Assembly (NCBI GenBank): GCA_910576205.1
Contig: CAJTHL010000005.1
Span: 1 to 64,000 of the forward strand
Reading direction: 5' to 3'
Origin: Clostridia bacterium
GTDB lineage: Bacteria; Bacillota; Clostridia; Lachnospirales; Lachnospiraceae
Length of the DNA stretch: 64,000 bases
A program made the translations under genes and the position numbers. Positions 47,082-55,756 of this stretch are shown here, one piece after another. Numbering within the stretch: the first letter of the stretch is position 1; each line of letters starts with the position of its first letter. Under the pieces are notes generated by a model. It was not told where the DNA came from. It searched no databases and saw nothing but the letters and a program-made list of their open reading frames with translations.

Positions 47082-47591
47082 CTATCTGTTCCCGATCTGC
47101 TTTAATTCATCCCTGATGCTGTTTATCTGGTTGGCTGTCTTTTGGAAGTCCAGCATTGTTTCTGTCAGACGCTCCCGGAAATCTTCAAGTGCCGGCTTTA
47201 TACCGGAAATTCCTTTCCGGACAATTTTGCACATCTCCGATTTTCCTTTTTCCTTAAAGGCATTGACCGCCTGCGCCGCTGTTTCCATTAAATGGTCTTT
47301 TACTGCCGAAAGGCGTTCTGATAAATCTGTGATTTTCTCCTGAAGGCGTTCCACCTTATCCATAAGGTTTTCTTTAAACGACTTCGGCTGGTTTTCCTGC
47401 AGCTGTTCAAGCTGCTGTATGACACCCTGTAACTCGTCCGCCATCACAGCAAGCTGTAGCTGCATACCCGCCGCAAACCTAAAAAGCTCCATGAAGTCCT
47501 GTGACTGCTCCCCCATGTTCTGCTGGTTAAGCAGCTCCATGAACTGTTTTATTACATCATTTTCCTCTGTGGACTGTTTTGTATCTGTCAT
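47082..47591 (-). CDS. DUF6674-like coiled-coil protein of a conjugative element
   Basis: A 169-residue protein from ATG 47591 (MTDTKQSTEENDVIKQFMEL). It is almost fully helical: ELFRFAAGMQLQLAVMADEL, QGVIQQLEQLQENQPKSFKE and a long coiled coil with LMETAAQAVNAFKEKGKSEM. Such proteins are known from CTn-type elements next to DnaC-like and TnpW genes; their role is unknown. It stands in a 1.7-kb remnant of a third element. Confidence 0.6.
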   Translation of the reverse strand: MTDTKQSTEENDVIKQFMELLNQQNMGEQSQDFMELFRFAAGMQLQLAVMADELQGVIQQLEQLQENQPKSFKENLMDKVERLQEKITDLSERLSAVKDHLMETAAQAVNAFKEKGKSEMCKIVRKGISGIKPALEDFRERLTETMLDFQKTANQINSIRDELKQIGNR

Positions 47592-47815
47592 ATTTTATTT
47601 TCCTTTCTTTTTCTGCGCAAAAATATCGTCCTAAATCGTTGCCGGACGGTATCCCCAAAAATTAAAAGGTGCATGGATATTGATTTTTATATACCATGCA
47701 CCTAAAGTTACTGTTGCTATTCAATTTTAATCAGAGCAGCCTGTCAAGCGCTGGCTCTCCGGCATCATCATCGGCACCTAATGCTAAATATTCACGAATG
47801 TTAATTTTGATATAT

Positions 47816-48010
47816 TTATCCTTTATTAACATTCGCTTTCTTCCTCATTTCCATAAATGCCCTTAACTCAGCTTCTCCTTTAATTTCCTTCGCAGCCACA
47901 GGAATGCGAACCGGACGGTCATTGGCAGATGCCTCTATTGCATCGGCAAACATCTCCACCTGCTTTTGACCTGATATGACAAAATTTTTCGTGATGCTTG
48001 AAGTTGCCAT
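47816..48010 (-). CDS. Small element-associated protein, unknown function
   Basis: A 64-residue protein starting at ATG 48010 with AAAGGAGG upstream: MATSSITKNFVISGQKQVEM, FADAIEASANDRPVRIPVAA, then a short helical tail. The start with an STITKNF-like beta strand and a following helix resembles RelB/AbrB-like small DNA-binding proteins or antitoxins; this is a guess from shape. It sits among remnants of a conjugative element. 47592-47815 holds no other gene. Confidence 0.55.
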   Translation of the reverse strand: MATSSITKNFVISGQKQVEMFADAIEASANDRPVRIPVAAKEIKGEAELRAFMEMRKKANVNKG

Positions 48011-48027
48011 AAGAAACACCTCCTTTG

Positions 48028-48231
48028 TTAGTATGGCTCTTTTTGCATTCCACATACTTTCCTATCTACATTGTACGGTTTTGCAGCCGCTTTTGCAACA
48101 AAATTTTTATGAACATCATCAAGCAGGAGAAAGCCTCTTAGCCTCTGTAAATCTTCCTGATATTTCTGGTCTATCTGTTCCGTCACTGTCAATCTTCCCA
48201 CCTGCTTTCCCTTCTGTTTTCGTATCTCCAT
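48028..48231 (-). pseudogene. 5' fragment of a PD-(D/E)XK nuclease-type transposase (Rpn-like)
   Basis: A frame of 67 codons from ATG 48231 reads VGRLTVTEQIDQKYQEDLQR and LRGFLLLDDV. This closely resembles the start of the Rpn/PD-(D/E)XK nuclease-family transposases of Lachnospiraceae (EDLQRLRGFRLLDDDF). After LLLDDV the sequence is unrelated, and the nuclease core is missing, so it is a truncated copy. Confidence 0.6.
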
Positions 48232-48252
48232 ACTATCCTCCTGATTTTACAA

Positions 48253-48295
48253 GCCGGGATCAGACGCATAGCGTCGTGCATTTCTGAATCCCGGC
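48253..48295. repeat. Inverted repeat hairpin
   Basis: GCCGGGAT-CAGA and TCTGA-ATCCCGGC pair, with an inner GACGC-ATA-GCGTC stem. It may be a terminator or a scar of an element end. Confidence 0.45.
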
Positions 48296-48315
48296 CTGTT
48301 TCCGTTATCACTTTT

Positions 48316-48507
48316 TTACATCTGCAGTATCTCATTTTTCAGCATACGCTTGATTTTGTCGCTCATGGTTTCCCTGCTGGTCTTGCTGAAATGAATCCGC
48401 ACAATGTAGGTAGTCCGGCCAATCTTCTTCACCAGTGCGGGAGCGTCCTTAGCCGGTGCTGTGGTGGTAGTGTCCTCTGTGATTTTCTCGCTTCCAATAA
48501 ATTCTCT
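48316..48507 (-). pseudogene. TnpW-like protein, 3' part
   Basis: The frame reads IGSEKITEDTTTTAPAKDAP, then LVKKIGRTTYIVRIHFSKTS and RETMSDKIKRMLKNEILQM. The IGRTTYIVRIHFS and KIKRML blocks are characteristic of TnpW-type proteins of Tn4451-like and other Clostridial elements. There is no start codon with a ribosome site before an upstream stop, so the 5' end is missing. Confidence 0.65.
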
Positions 48508-48528
48508 TTTTCATGCAATCAGTTTATG

Positions 48529-48750
48529 CTATCCCTTACTCACAATCTCCTTCGCCGCCGCTTTGATTGCCCTGGCTCCTTCTTCCCGGAAATTCTTTCC
48601 GGAAAAGAGAACCGGCGCGCACCGTTCCAGTATGCGGTCATAAATCCTTGCGTGGACAAGGTCTGGCGAATTCTTGATTTCTTCCAATTTTAGGTTTGTC
48701 GTGACAATCAGCGGCTTCTTGCTCCGATACCGGCTGTCAATGACATTACA
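48529..48750 (-). pseudogene. DnaC/IstB-like replication protein, C-terminal fragment
   Basis: The segment VIDSRYRSKKPLIVTTNLKL, EEIKNSPDLVHARIYDRILE and CAPVLFSGKNFREEGARAIK matches the end of the AAA+ helicase-loader-like proteins of conjugative elements (sensor-1 TTN, arginine finger region). Upstream of about 48750 the frame becomes unrelated, so the Walker motifs are lost. This breakpoint is probably the end of a third, decayed element. 48751-48937 contains no gene but has a hairpin with GAGCGCTTCG / CGAAACGCTC. Confidence 0.65.
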
Positions 48751-48937
48751 ATTATTTCTAAAAGGCTGAAATCCTGTTTGAAAGGCGCAAAAAAGAGCGC
48801 TTCGATTATTTCCGAAACGCTCCTTAGGAATCTGTGGATTTACACTGATTTTGTTGGACATTTGTTGGAATTCTGGTGTCTTTGTTGTACCTAAAATCCG
48901 CATCCTACTCAACAATTTTAGTCCGAATTTTGAATTG

Positions 48938-50389
48938 CTAATCTTCTAATAACACACGTTTTCTTTCTATCATTTCCCCGATTCTCTCGATATATTGGGA
49001 AACATCCTTCACATTCTCGCTTCGCTCAATACGTCCGTCCGGATACACCCGCTTTGATATACTCCCCGCACCGCAGGCAACTATGGTCTGTTTTTCCTCC
49101 ATAATGAGGATGTTGTAGATCCCTGCCTTGCCGTCTCTGGCGTAGCCCACATTCTCGAAATTCCCCGCCATGTTCTTCTGGCGGTAGAGATAATAGGGGT
49201 AAAGCTCCTGCTCCACGCAGGACTGGAAGGTCATTTTCATGATCTCCCCACTGTTTTTAAAGCCCATCTCCTGGTACTTCTCCTTGAAGAGGGCCAGGCG
49301 GGCCGCCCGCTTGATGGCCAGGGAGTGGACGGTGATGCTGTCCGGGGAGAGGTCCCCAAGCTCCTTCAGGGTCCGCCTCACATCCTCCTTGTCCTCCCCG
49401 GGAAGCCCTATAATCAAGTCCATGTTGATATTGGTAAATCCCGCCTCCCGGGCCATAAAAAAGGCTTCCTTTGTTTGCTCCACCGTGTGGCGGCGTCCGA
49501 TAATATCCAGGGTTTCCTGTTTCATGGTCTGGGGATTTACAGAAATCCGCCCTACCCCGTGCTGCTTTAAGACCTTAAGCTTTTCCGGGGTGAGGCTGTC
49601 CGGCCTGCCGGCCTCCACCGTCAGCTCCTTTAGGTGGGCATAGGAAAAGCGCTCCCCGATCACCCCAAGAAGCCGGTCAAGCTGTTCCGGATTCAGGGTG
49701 GTCGGAGTGCCGCCGCCTATGTAGATGGTGTTTAATTTCCGGTCTGCATAAGCCTCCCCAAAAAACGCCAGCTCCTTACACAACGCGTCCAGGTATTCCT
49801 CTACCCGGTTCTCCCACTGGGCAATGGGAGAGGAGGAGAAGGAACAGTACAGACAGATGCTGGGACAGAAAGGTATGCCCACATACAGGCTGTAGCCCTG
49901 GTCGTAATCAATATCCTTCAGAATTTCCCGTTCCCGGTTGGCAATGGATACTGCCAGGGCAGTCTTTTCGCTGCTACAGTAGTAGGTGTCCCGCATATAC
50001 TGGGCAATTTCTACATTTTTCCACCCCTGCTCCAGAAAACCCATGGCAATCTTCGTGGGGCGGATGCCCGTAAGCGTCCCCCAGGGAAGGCTCTCCCCGG
50101 TGTACTCTTCCAGAGCCTGGTATACAAGACGCTTCAAGGTATTTTTCAGCTCTTTTCGCTCCTGCCCGTCCTGCTTAAGCCGTAACTGCCTGTCCGTGAC
50201 AGTCTCCCCGCGAATCTTAAGAGCCAGCCTTAAAAGCTCCTCCTCCAGGGAGAGCTCCATCTCCATCCAGGCGCTTCGGATAAAGGCTCCTTTGGAAAAA
50301 ACCTTGATCTCTTCCCCTGGATAGAAGGCCTTTACCAGGGAATGCACATCATAGAAAAAGCTCTCATCCCACATCTTAATCTCAATCAT
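48938..50389 (-). CDS. hemZ: Coproporphyrinogen III oxidase-like radical SAM enzyme HemZ
   Basis: A 483-residue enzyme. The radical SAM cluster site is CPSICLYCSF (C-x3-C-x2-C), preceded by LYVGIPFCP and followed by NTIYIGGGTPTTL, the HemN/HemZ signature. An N-terminal THUMP-like extension of about 160 residues (SLPWGTLTGIRPTKIAMGF) is typical of HemZ, not HemN. C-terminal HemN domain parts (YPYYLYRQKNMAGNFENVGY) are complete. The family performs oxygen-independent coproporphyrinogen oxidation or related radical chemistry. Its ATG overlaps the stop of the MBL gene (ATGA). Confidence 0.92.
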   Translation of the reverse strand: MIEIKMWDESFFYDVHSLVKAFYPGEEIKVFSKGAFIRSAWMEMELSLEEELLRLALKIRGETVTDRQLRLKQDGQERKELKNTLKRLVYQALEEYTGESLPWGTLTGIRPTKIAMGFLEQGWKNVEIAQYMRDTYYCSSEKTALAVSIANREREILKDIDYDQGYSLYVGIPFCPSICLYCSFSSSPIAQWENRVEEYLDALCKELAFFGEAYADRKLNTIYIGGGTPTTLNPEQLDRLLGVIGERFSYAHLKELTVEAGRPDSLTPEKLKVLKQHGVGRISVNPQTMKQETLDIIGRRHTVEQTKEAFFMAREAGFTNINMDLIIGLPGEDKEDVRRTLKELGDLSPDSITVHSLAIKRAARLALFKEKYQEMGFKNSGEIMKMTFQSCVEQELYPYYLYRQKNMAGNFENVGYARDGKAGIYNILIMEEKQTIVACGAGSISKRVYPDGRIERSENVKDVSQYIERIGEMIERKRVLLED

Positions 50390-51024
50390 AACAAATTCCC
50401 CGCAAGATAGGGGTTGAACTTCCGTTCATCCCCGATAGTCGTCATTTCCGCGTGGCCCGGATACACCTTTGTCTCATCCGGCAAGGGCATAAGCCTGTCC
50501 TTTATGGCGGCAACCAGGGTGTGCATACTGCCTCCCGGAAAATCCGTCCGCCCGATGGAACCGGCAAAGAGGGTGTCGCCGCTTAAAAGAATCCCGTCTC
50601 CTTCCCCGTAATAGCAGCATCCTCCCGGCGTGTGGCCCGGGGTAAACAGCGTCTTTAAGGACAGTCCGGCAAGCTCCACCATTTCCCCGTCCTTTAAGAG
50701 CCTGTCCGCCGTAAGGCTTACGGATTTTCCGAAAAGGCTTGTGGAAAGATTCTTCCGGGGATCCCCAAGAAGCGCCGCCTCCGCCTCGTGGGCCAAAAGG
50801 GGCGCGCCGTATTTCTCCCGCAGGGCGGGAACCGCCATAATATGGTCTCCATGTCCGTGGGTCAATAATATCCCCTTTAGTTTCAGCCCTTGACCCTCCA
50901 GCTTTTCGGAAATAAAATCCGCCCGGTCCGCCGGGTCTGCCACCAGGGCTTCCTTTGTGTCCTCGTTAATCAAAAAATAGCAGTGGGTTCCCACGCCTCC
51001 CAGTGTATAAGTCTGTATCCGCAT
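50386..51024 (-). CDS. Metallo-beta-lactamase-fold hydrolase (glyoxalase II-like)
   Basis: A 212-residue protein starting at ATG 51024 with AGGAGAG upstream. The metal site is LTHGHGDHIM, then TPGHTPGGCCYY, and LLSGDTLFAGSIGRTDFPGG is the conserved loop; YPGHAEMTTIGDE ends the domain. The fold is that of YcbL/glyoxalase II-type hydrolases acting on thioesters. It lies between pcrA and hemZ in one operon. Confidence 0.9.
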   Translation of the reverse strand: MRIQTYTLGGVGTHCYFLINEDTKEALVADPADRADFISEKLEGQGLKLKGILLTHGHGDHIMAVPALREKYGAPLLAHEAEAALLGDPRKNLSTSLFGKSVSLTADRLLKDGEMVELAGLSLKTLFTPGHTPGGCCYYGEGDGILLSGDTLFAGSIGRTDFPGGSMHTLVAAIKDRLMPLPDETKVYPGHAEMTTIGDERKFNPYLAGNLL

Positions 51025-51074
51025 CTCTTTGTCTCTCCTGTTCTGGTTTCGCATCCGCCCATTCCTGGCAGACT

Positions 51075-53285
51075 TTATATCTTCGTCAATTTTGCAAAGG
51101 AAGCAAACATTTTTTTCACTCCCGCCCGGTCAAAATCCACGGTGACCTCATAGTCACGGCCGCCCTCCGCGATATCCTTCACGACGCCCTCTCCAAACTT
51201 GATATGGCGCACCCGGTCGCCTACCGTGTAACTTAAGCCCTCCGCTTTGGTGACGGTAAACTGCTTTGGCTCAAAGGATCTGGCCCGGAAGGCCTGCTTG
51301 GCCTGGGCGTAGGCCGCCGCCTTTACCTTCTCCGCAAGCTTTTCCTTCTCCCGCTTCTCGTCCAGATATTCTTCCGGGATCTCCGCCACAAAGCGGGAAA
51401 CCTGGTTGTACTGGACCTCCCCGCGGATCATACGCTGTCTGGCCGCCGAAAGGGTCAGGTATTTCTTTGCCCGGGTGATTCCCACATAGCAGAGCCTGCG
51501 TTCCTCCTCCATCTCCTCCGTATAGGTCTCCGGCGAGCTGCCTACCAGACGGCTGGGGAAGAGTCCCTCCTCCATTCCCGCCAGATACACATAGGGAAAT
51601 TCCAGGCCCTTTGCGCTATGTAAGGTCATAAGCACCAGGTAATTGCTGTCGGCCTCCAGCCCGTCAATATCCGCCACCAGGGCCACCTCCTCCAGGAAGC
51701 CGCTTAAAGTGGGCTCCTCCGCAGAGTCCTCATAGGCGCGGGCCTTGCTGATAAGCTCGTCGATATTTTCCAGACGCTCTCTGGCCTCCTGGGTGTCCTC
51801 GTCCTCCAGCTCCTTTCTGTATCCCGTCTCCTCCAGCACATAGTCCATCAGTTCCGTAAGGGAACCGTTTTCCCCCAGAACACGAAGCCTTTCTATCAGC
51901 ACCGTAAAGGGCAGGATTTTCCCCGCGCTCCTTCCCATGCCGGGAATGCCGGAAGCCTGCATCAGTGCGTCGTAGAGGCTGATACCGTATGCGTCCGCGT
52001 AATCCTGGGCCCGGTTCAGGGTGGTGGCTCCGATGCCCCGCTTGGGCACATTGATAATCCGGCGCACGGAAAGATCGTCCCTGCCGTTGTCTATGGTTTT
52101 TAAGTAGGCCAGCACATCTTTTATCTCCTTGCGGGCGTAGAAATTAATGCCGCCGATAAGCTTATAGGGAATGCCGGCGTAGATAAGCTTCTCCTCGAAA
52201 ACCCGGGACTGGGCGTTCGTCCGGTACAAGACGGCGTGATCCCGGTAATCCGCCTGGCCGTCCCGCACTCTTTTGCGGATATCGTCCACCACGTATTCCG
52301 CCTCCTGGAAGCCGTCCGGAAACTGGCGGAAGGCCAGCTTTTCCCCCTCCTCATTCTCCGTCCAGAGGGTCTTGTCCTTTCTGCCCCGGTTGTGGTGAAT
52401 CACCTCATTGGCGGCATTCAGGATATTTCTGGTGGAACGGTAATTCTGCTCCAGCTTGATAACCCTTGTGTCCGGGAACACCTGCTCAAAATTAAGGATA
52501 TTCTGGATATTTGCCCCCCGGAAGCGGTAAATGGACTGGTCGTCGTCCCCCACCACGCAGAGGTTCCGGTATTTGTCCGCCAGGAGATGCACCAGCTGGA
52601 ACTGGGCCGTGTTGGTGTCCTGGTACTCGTCCACCATAATATAGCGGAACCGCTCCTGGTAGGCGTCCAGCACGTCTGGGCAGTTGCGGAACAGCTCTAC
52701 GGTTTTCATAATGAGATCATCAAAATCCAGGGCGTTATTGCCGCGAAGCTGCTTCTGATACTCCACATAGATCTGGGCTACCCGCTTCTGGCCGTACTCC
52801 TCCCCGGCGTTAAGGGTAAACTCCTCCGGAGAAATGAGCTCGTTCTTTAAGTTGGAAATTTTTGACAGTAAAGACCGTTCCTTATAGATTTTTGTGTCCA
52901 CCTCCAGACGCTTGCAGATATCCTTCATAAGGGATTTCTGGTCGTCCGTATCGTAGATGGAAAACCGGTTGTCAAATCCCAGCCTGTCAATGTACCTTCT
53001 GAGAATCCGCACGCAGGTGGAGTGGAACGTAGCCACCCACACGCTGTCCGACCCGAAATCCACCAACTGGTCTACCCGCTGGCGCATTTCTCCCGCGGCC
53101 TTATTGGTAAAGGTAATGGCCAGGATATTCCAGGGCTTTACCTCCTTCTCCCCGATCAGATAGGCCACCCGGTGGGTCAGCGCCCTGGTTTTCCCGCTTC
53201 CGGCCCCTGCCAGAATGAGAAGGGGCCCCTCCGTGTGGAATACGGCTTCCTTTTGTTCTTTGTTTAAGGTATCGTAAATACTCAT
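51075..53285 (-). CDS. pcrA: ATP-dependent DNA helicase PcrA/UvrD
   Basis: A 736-residue SF1A helicase starting at ATG 53285 with AAGGAGAAAG upstream. Motifs appear in order: Q motif NKEQKEAVFHTEGPLLI, Walker A AGAGSGKTRAL, FTNKAAGEMR (Ia), VDEYQDTN (II), VVGDDDQSIYRFRGA (III), EQNYRST (IV), LMTLHSAKGLEF (V) and LCYVGITRAKKYL (VI). The C-terminal Tudor-like domain (VGDRVRHIKFGEGVVKDIAE) binds RNA polymerase in PcrA. It has the usual size for the family and serves in repair and removal of RecA filaments. Confidence 0.96.
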   Translation of the reverse strand: MSIYDTLNKEQKEAVFHTEGPLLILAGAGSGKTRALTHRVAYLIGEKEVKPWNILAITFTNKAAGEMRQRVDQLVDFGSDSVWVATFHSTCVRILRRYIDRLGFDNRFSIYDTDDQKSLMKDICKRLEVDTKIYKERSLLSKISNLKNELISPEEFTLNAGEEYGQKRVAQIYVEYQKQLRGNNALDFDDLIMKTVELFRNCPDVLDAYQERFRYIMVDEYQDTNTAQFQLVHLLADKYRNLCVVGDDDQSIYRFRGANIQNILNFEQVFPDTRVIKLEQNYRSTRNILNAANEVIHHNRGRKDKTLWTENEEGEKLAFRQFPDGFQEAEYVVDDIRKRVRDGQADYRDHAVLYRTNAQSRVFEEKLIYAGIPYKLIGGINFYARKEIKDVLAYLKTIDNGRDDLSVRRIINVPKRGIGATTLNRAQDYADAYGISLYDALMQASGIPGMGRSAGKILPFTVLIERLRVLGENGSLTELMDYVLEETGYRKELEDEDTQEARERLENIDELISKARAYEDSAEEPTLSGFLEEVALVADIDGLEADSNYLVLMTLHSAKGLEFPYVYLAGMEEGLFPSRLVGSSPETYTEEMEEERRLCYVGITRAKKYLTLSAARQRMIRGEVQYNQVSRFVAEIPEEYLDEKREKEKLAEKVKAAAYAQAKQAFRARSFEPKQFTVTKAEGLSYTVGDRVRHIKFGEGVVKDIAEGGRDYEVTVDFDRAGVKKMFASFAKLTKI

Positions 53286-53349
53286 TGCTCTGCCTTTCTC
53301 CTTATTTCCCTGCATTGTATACAAAATTCTTAATTATTACCTCAAAGTC

Positions 53350-53378
53350 TTGTTATCGGGTTTTAAATACTATATAAT
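53350..53378 (+). promoter_or_regulatory. Promoter of the DUF1836 gene
   Basis: TTGTTA (53350-53355), 17-base spacer, TATAAT (53373-53378); the gene starts 53 bases further on. Confidence 0.7.
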
Positions 53379-53430
53379 AGCATCAATGGCTATTTTACCA
53401 GAAGAGATATTCAGAAAGAGGTGATGCCCC

Positions 53431-54075
53431 ATGACCATTGATTCCAAAAATCTTTTAAGCAGCATTCTGGAAAGCCTGGACCGGATCGACTATATCAAGC
53501 CCTCTGACATACCCGGCATTGACCTGTATATGGATCAGCTCACTACCTTTATGACGGAACAGCTGGAGAGCTCCAAGCGTCTCCCTGAAGACAAGATTCT
53601 CACCAAGACCATGATTAACAACTATGCCAAAAACCAGCTTCTCCCGCCTCCGGAAAAAAAGAAGTACTCCAAAGAGCACATTCTGCTACTCATCTTTATC
53701 TACTATTTTAAGAGTTTTCTGTCCATCAGCGATATCCAGAGCCTTCTGTCCCCTCTAACGGATAAATATTTCCACACGGAAAATCCTCTGGACCTCAAGG
53801 ACATTTACTCAGAGCTCTTCAGCCTCGAAAAGGAACAGGTGGGAATCCTCAAAAAAGATCTGACGAAAAAATACGGCGTCGCCCTCCAGACCTTCGCAGA
53901 CGCGCCCCAGGAGGACCAGGGATTTCTACAGCTCTTCTCCTTTATCAGCCTGCTGAGCTTTGACGTGTATATCAAAAAACAGGTAATTGAAAAGCTCATC
54001 GACCAGCTTCCCGGGAAGGAAGCAAAAAAGAAAGAAAAGAAGAATCCGGACAAGAAGAAGGAAGCCGAAACATAA
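53431..54075 (+). CDS. DUF1836 protein
   Basis: A 214-residue protein from ATG 53431 with AGAGGTGAT upstream. IDYIKPSDIPGIDLYMDQLT, TKTMINNYAKNQLLPPPEKK and KYSKEHILLLIFIYYFKSFL place it in DUF1836, which has a MerR-like HTH layout, so it is probably a DNA-binding regulator of unknown targets. The C-terminus is a Lys/Glu-rich tail. It stands alone. Confidence 0.85.
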   Translation: MTIDSKNLLSSILESLDRIDYIKPSDIPGIDLYMDQLTTFMTEQLESSKRLPEDKILTKTMINNYAKNQLLPPPEKKKYSKEHILLLIFIYYFKSFLSISDIQSLLSPLTDKYFHTENPLDLKDIYSELFSLEKEQVGILKKDLTKKYGVALQTFADAPQEDQGFLQLFSFISLLSFDVYIKKQVIEKLIDQLPGKEAKKKEKKNPDKKKEAET

Positions 54076-54113
54076 GGCTTCCTCTTTCCTGCCCATGTGC
54101 TGGAAATACTGGT

Positions 54114-54410
54114 CTAGGCTTTGTCTCCCAGAATCCGCTTAAAGGCCATGTCATAGCCGTCATTTCCATAATTCAGCGACCGGTTTACCCGGCTGATGGT
54201 GGCCGTGGACGCCCCCGTCTTTTCCGCAATCTCAAGATAGGTTTTCTGTTCCCGCAGCATCCGGGCCACCTCAAAGCGCTGGGATAAGGACAACAGCTCA
54301 TTGATGGTGCAGACATCCTCAAAAAACAAATAGCACTCCTCTTTATTTTTCAGATTCAGAATAGCCTCAAATAAAAAGTCAACCGCTTCCGTGCGGATTT
54401 TCTTATTCAT
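54114..54410 (-). CDS. TrpR-like protein YerC/YecD
   Basis: A 98-residue protein starting at ATG 54410 with AAGGAG upstream. AVDFLFEAILNLKNKEECYL, FEDVCTINELLSLSQRFEVA, RMLREQKTYLEIAEKTGAST and ATISRVNRSLNYGNDGYDMA match the YerC/YecD subgroup of the TrpR fold. It is a repressor-type DNA-binding protein found next to pcrA-type genes in many Firmicutes; the ligand is unknown. Confidence 0.92.
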   Translation of the reverse strand: MNKKIRTEAVDFLFEAILNLKNKEECYLFFEDVCTINELLSLSQRFEVARMLREQKTYLEIAEKTGASTATISRVNRSLNYGNDGYDMAFKRILGDKA

Positions 54411-54509
54411 TTCAAACTCCTTCTCCATCCACTCCGGGCAGAAAAACTGCTCTGTATTTCTCTTTTACTTTATCACAGCAGATTCTAAAAGTCCAGTCCT
54501 TTTTGTTTC

Positions 54510-55292
54510 TCACCACCGGTCGCAGCCCCCCATTCCGACGCCTCCCGCCGGACAGAATACAAAGCCCTCCTCTGTGGCCTTATATGCGTTGGCATAGGGC
54601 TTCAAGCGTTCCACATCCCCGTTAACCACAAGGAATTCCGGAAATCCCGCCTCCTCAAGGAGGGCCAGGGCCAGGTCGTGGCCGCCCACCTCCGTGTCCA
54701 CGTGGGCGTCGCTTCCGATCACAATGGAAACCTGGTACTGCTCACAGAGCTTTAAAATCTCCAGATCCTGCTCTCTGGCTCCCTTTCTGGTGCTCATGGG
54801 CCGAAGAGAACTGTTGTTCAGCTCCAAAAGCTTTCCATACTCCTTTGCCGCCTGCACCAGGGCCAGACAGTCTATGGGAAACCGCCCGTCATCCGGGTGG
54901 CCGATAATATTCACATAAGGATTCTTCATGACATTCAGATAACATGCTGTGTTTTCCTCCCGGCTTCCCGGCCGGATGCAGGGAGTGTGAAGGCTGGCAA
55001 TGGCAAGATCCATCTGCTTTAAGATGTGAAGGTCCAGATCCACGTTTCCCCGGGTGTCCAGAATATTCAGCTCCACCCCCAGAAGAAGGGGCACCTCATA
55101 GGCGTTCCTGTCCACCACCTTCAGATTGTGAAAGTAAAAATCATGGCAGGAGCCCGGCATACAGGGCGCATGCTCTGTGATGGCAAGAAGCTCAAGCCCT
55201 CTCTTTGCCGCCATATGGGCGTTTTCCCGTATGGTGCTGTACGCGTGGCCGCTGGCCAGGGTGTGGCTGTGGGTATCCAGTATATCTCTCAT
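54510..55292 (-). CDS. PHP-domain phosphatase (YcdX-like)
   Basis: A 260-residue hydrolase starting at ATG 55292. The PHP metal ligands are seen in DTHSHTLASGHAYSTI, LAITEHAPCMPG, GVELNILDTRG, IIGHPDDGRFPID and VIGSDAHVDTEVGG. This order fits the trinuclear-zinc YcdX phosphatase subgroup. The substrate is unknown. The C-terminus CPAGGVGMGGCDRW is unusual. A longer upstream frame exists but overlaps the promoter of the thiamine operon. Confidence 0.88.
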   Translation of the reverse strand: MRDILDTHSHTLASGHAYSTIRENAHMAAKRGLELLAITEHAPCMPGSCHDFYFHNLKVVDRNAYEVPLLLGVELNILDTRGNVDLDLHILKQMDLAIASLHTPCIRPGSREENTACYLNVMKNPYVNIIGHPDDGRFPIDCLALVQAAKEYGKLLELNNSSLRPMSTRKGAREQDLEILKLCEQYQVSIVIGSDAHVDTEVGGHDLALALLEEAGFPEFLVVNGDVERLKPYANAYKATEEGFVFCPAGGVGMGGCDRW

Positions 55293-55442
55293 GTGAAGCG
55301 CTCCTTTTTGCTGCATTTCCCCTGCTCTGAAAACCATAGCGTCAGACCCGGGGTTCCGCTTAAATGATACAATATCCGGCTTGGGAATGCAAGACAATGA
55401 AGCAAATACATGGGGCCGCCACAAAAAAATGCTCTCCCCCTC

Positions 55443-55471
55443 TTGCATTTTCCAGAAAACCATGCTATACT
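55443..55471 (+). promoter_or_regulatory. Promoter of the thiamine salvage operon
   Basis: TTGCAT (55443-55448), 17-base spacer, TATACT (55466-55471), just before the TPP riboswitch. Confidence 0.75.
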
Positions 55472-55486
55472 CCAGCTACAAACCAA

Positions 55487-55578
55487 CAATGCGGGGAGCT
55501 TGTATCACAGGCTGAGAGGAAGGTGTGACCTTCGACCCATGAACCTGATTTGGATAATGCCAACGTAGGGATAACAAG
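55487..55578 (+). ncRNA. TPP riboswitch (THI element)
   Basis: The aptamer is recognised by GCGGGGAGC, then CAGGCTGAGAGGA (the CUGAGA pyrimidine-binding loop), GACCTTCGACCCAT, GAACCTGAT, and GGATAATGCCAACGTAGGGA (the second conserved arm). Thiamine diphosphate binding should turn off the downstream operon through the terminator at 55597-55631. Confidence 0.95.
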
Positions 55579-55596
55579 GATACGGACGTATTTTAC

Positions 55597-55631
55597 AGGA
55601 AGTTACCAGATCGGGCAGCTTCCTTTTTTTG
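55597..55631 (+). terminator. Riboswitch-controlled intrinsic terminator
   Basis: AGGAAG and CTTCCT pair around an 16-base loop, followed by TTTTTTT. It lies between the aptamer and thiM and is the likely expression platform. Confidence 0.75.
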
Positions 55632-55756
55632 CGTGGACAGCATCATATCCGGCAAACCGTGTGAAAAGGGACTGTCCGCCCCACATGCTCATTCCACAGG
55701 CAGGTTCCTGCCTCTCTTCCCCGCCAGAATATCCAAAAGAAAAGGAGTGCAGAAAA

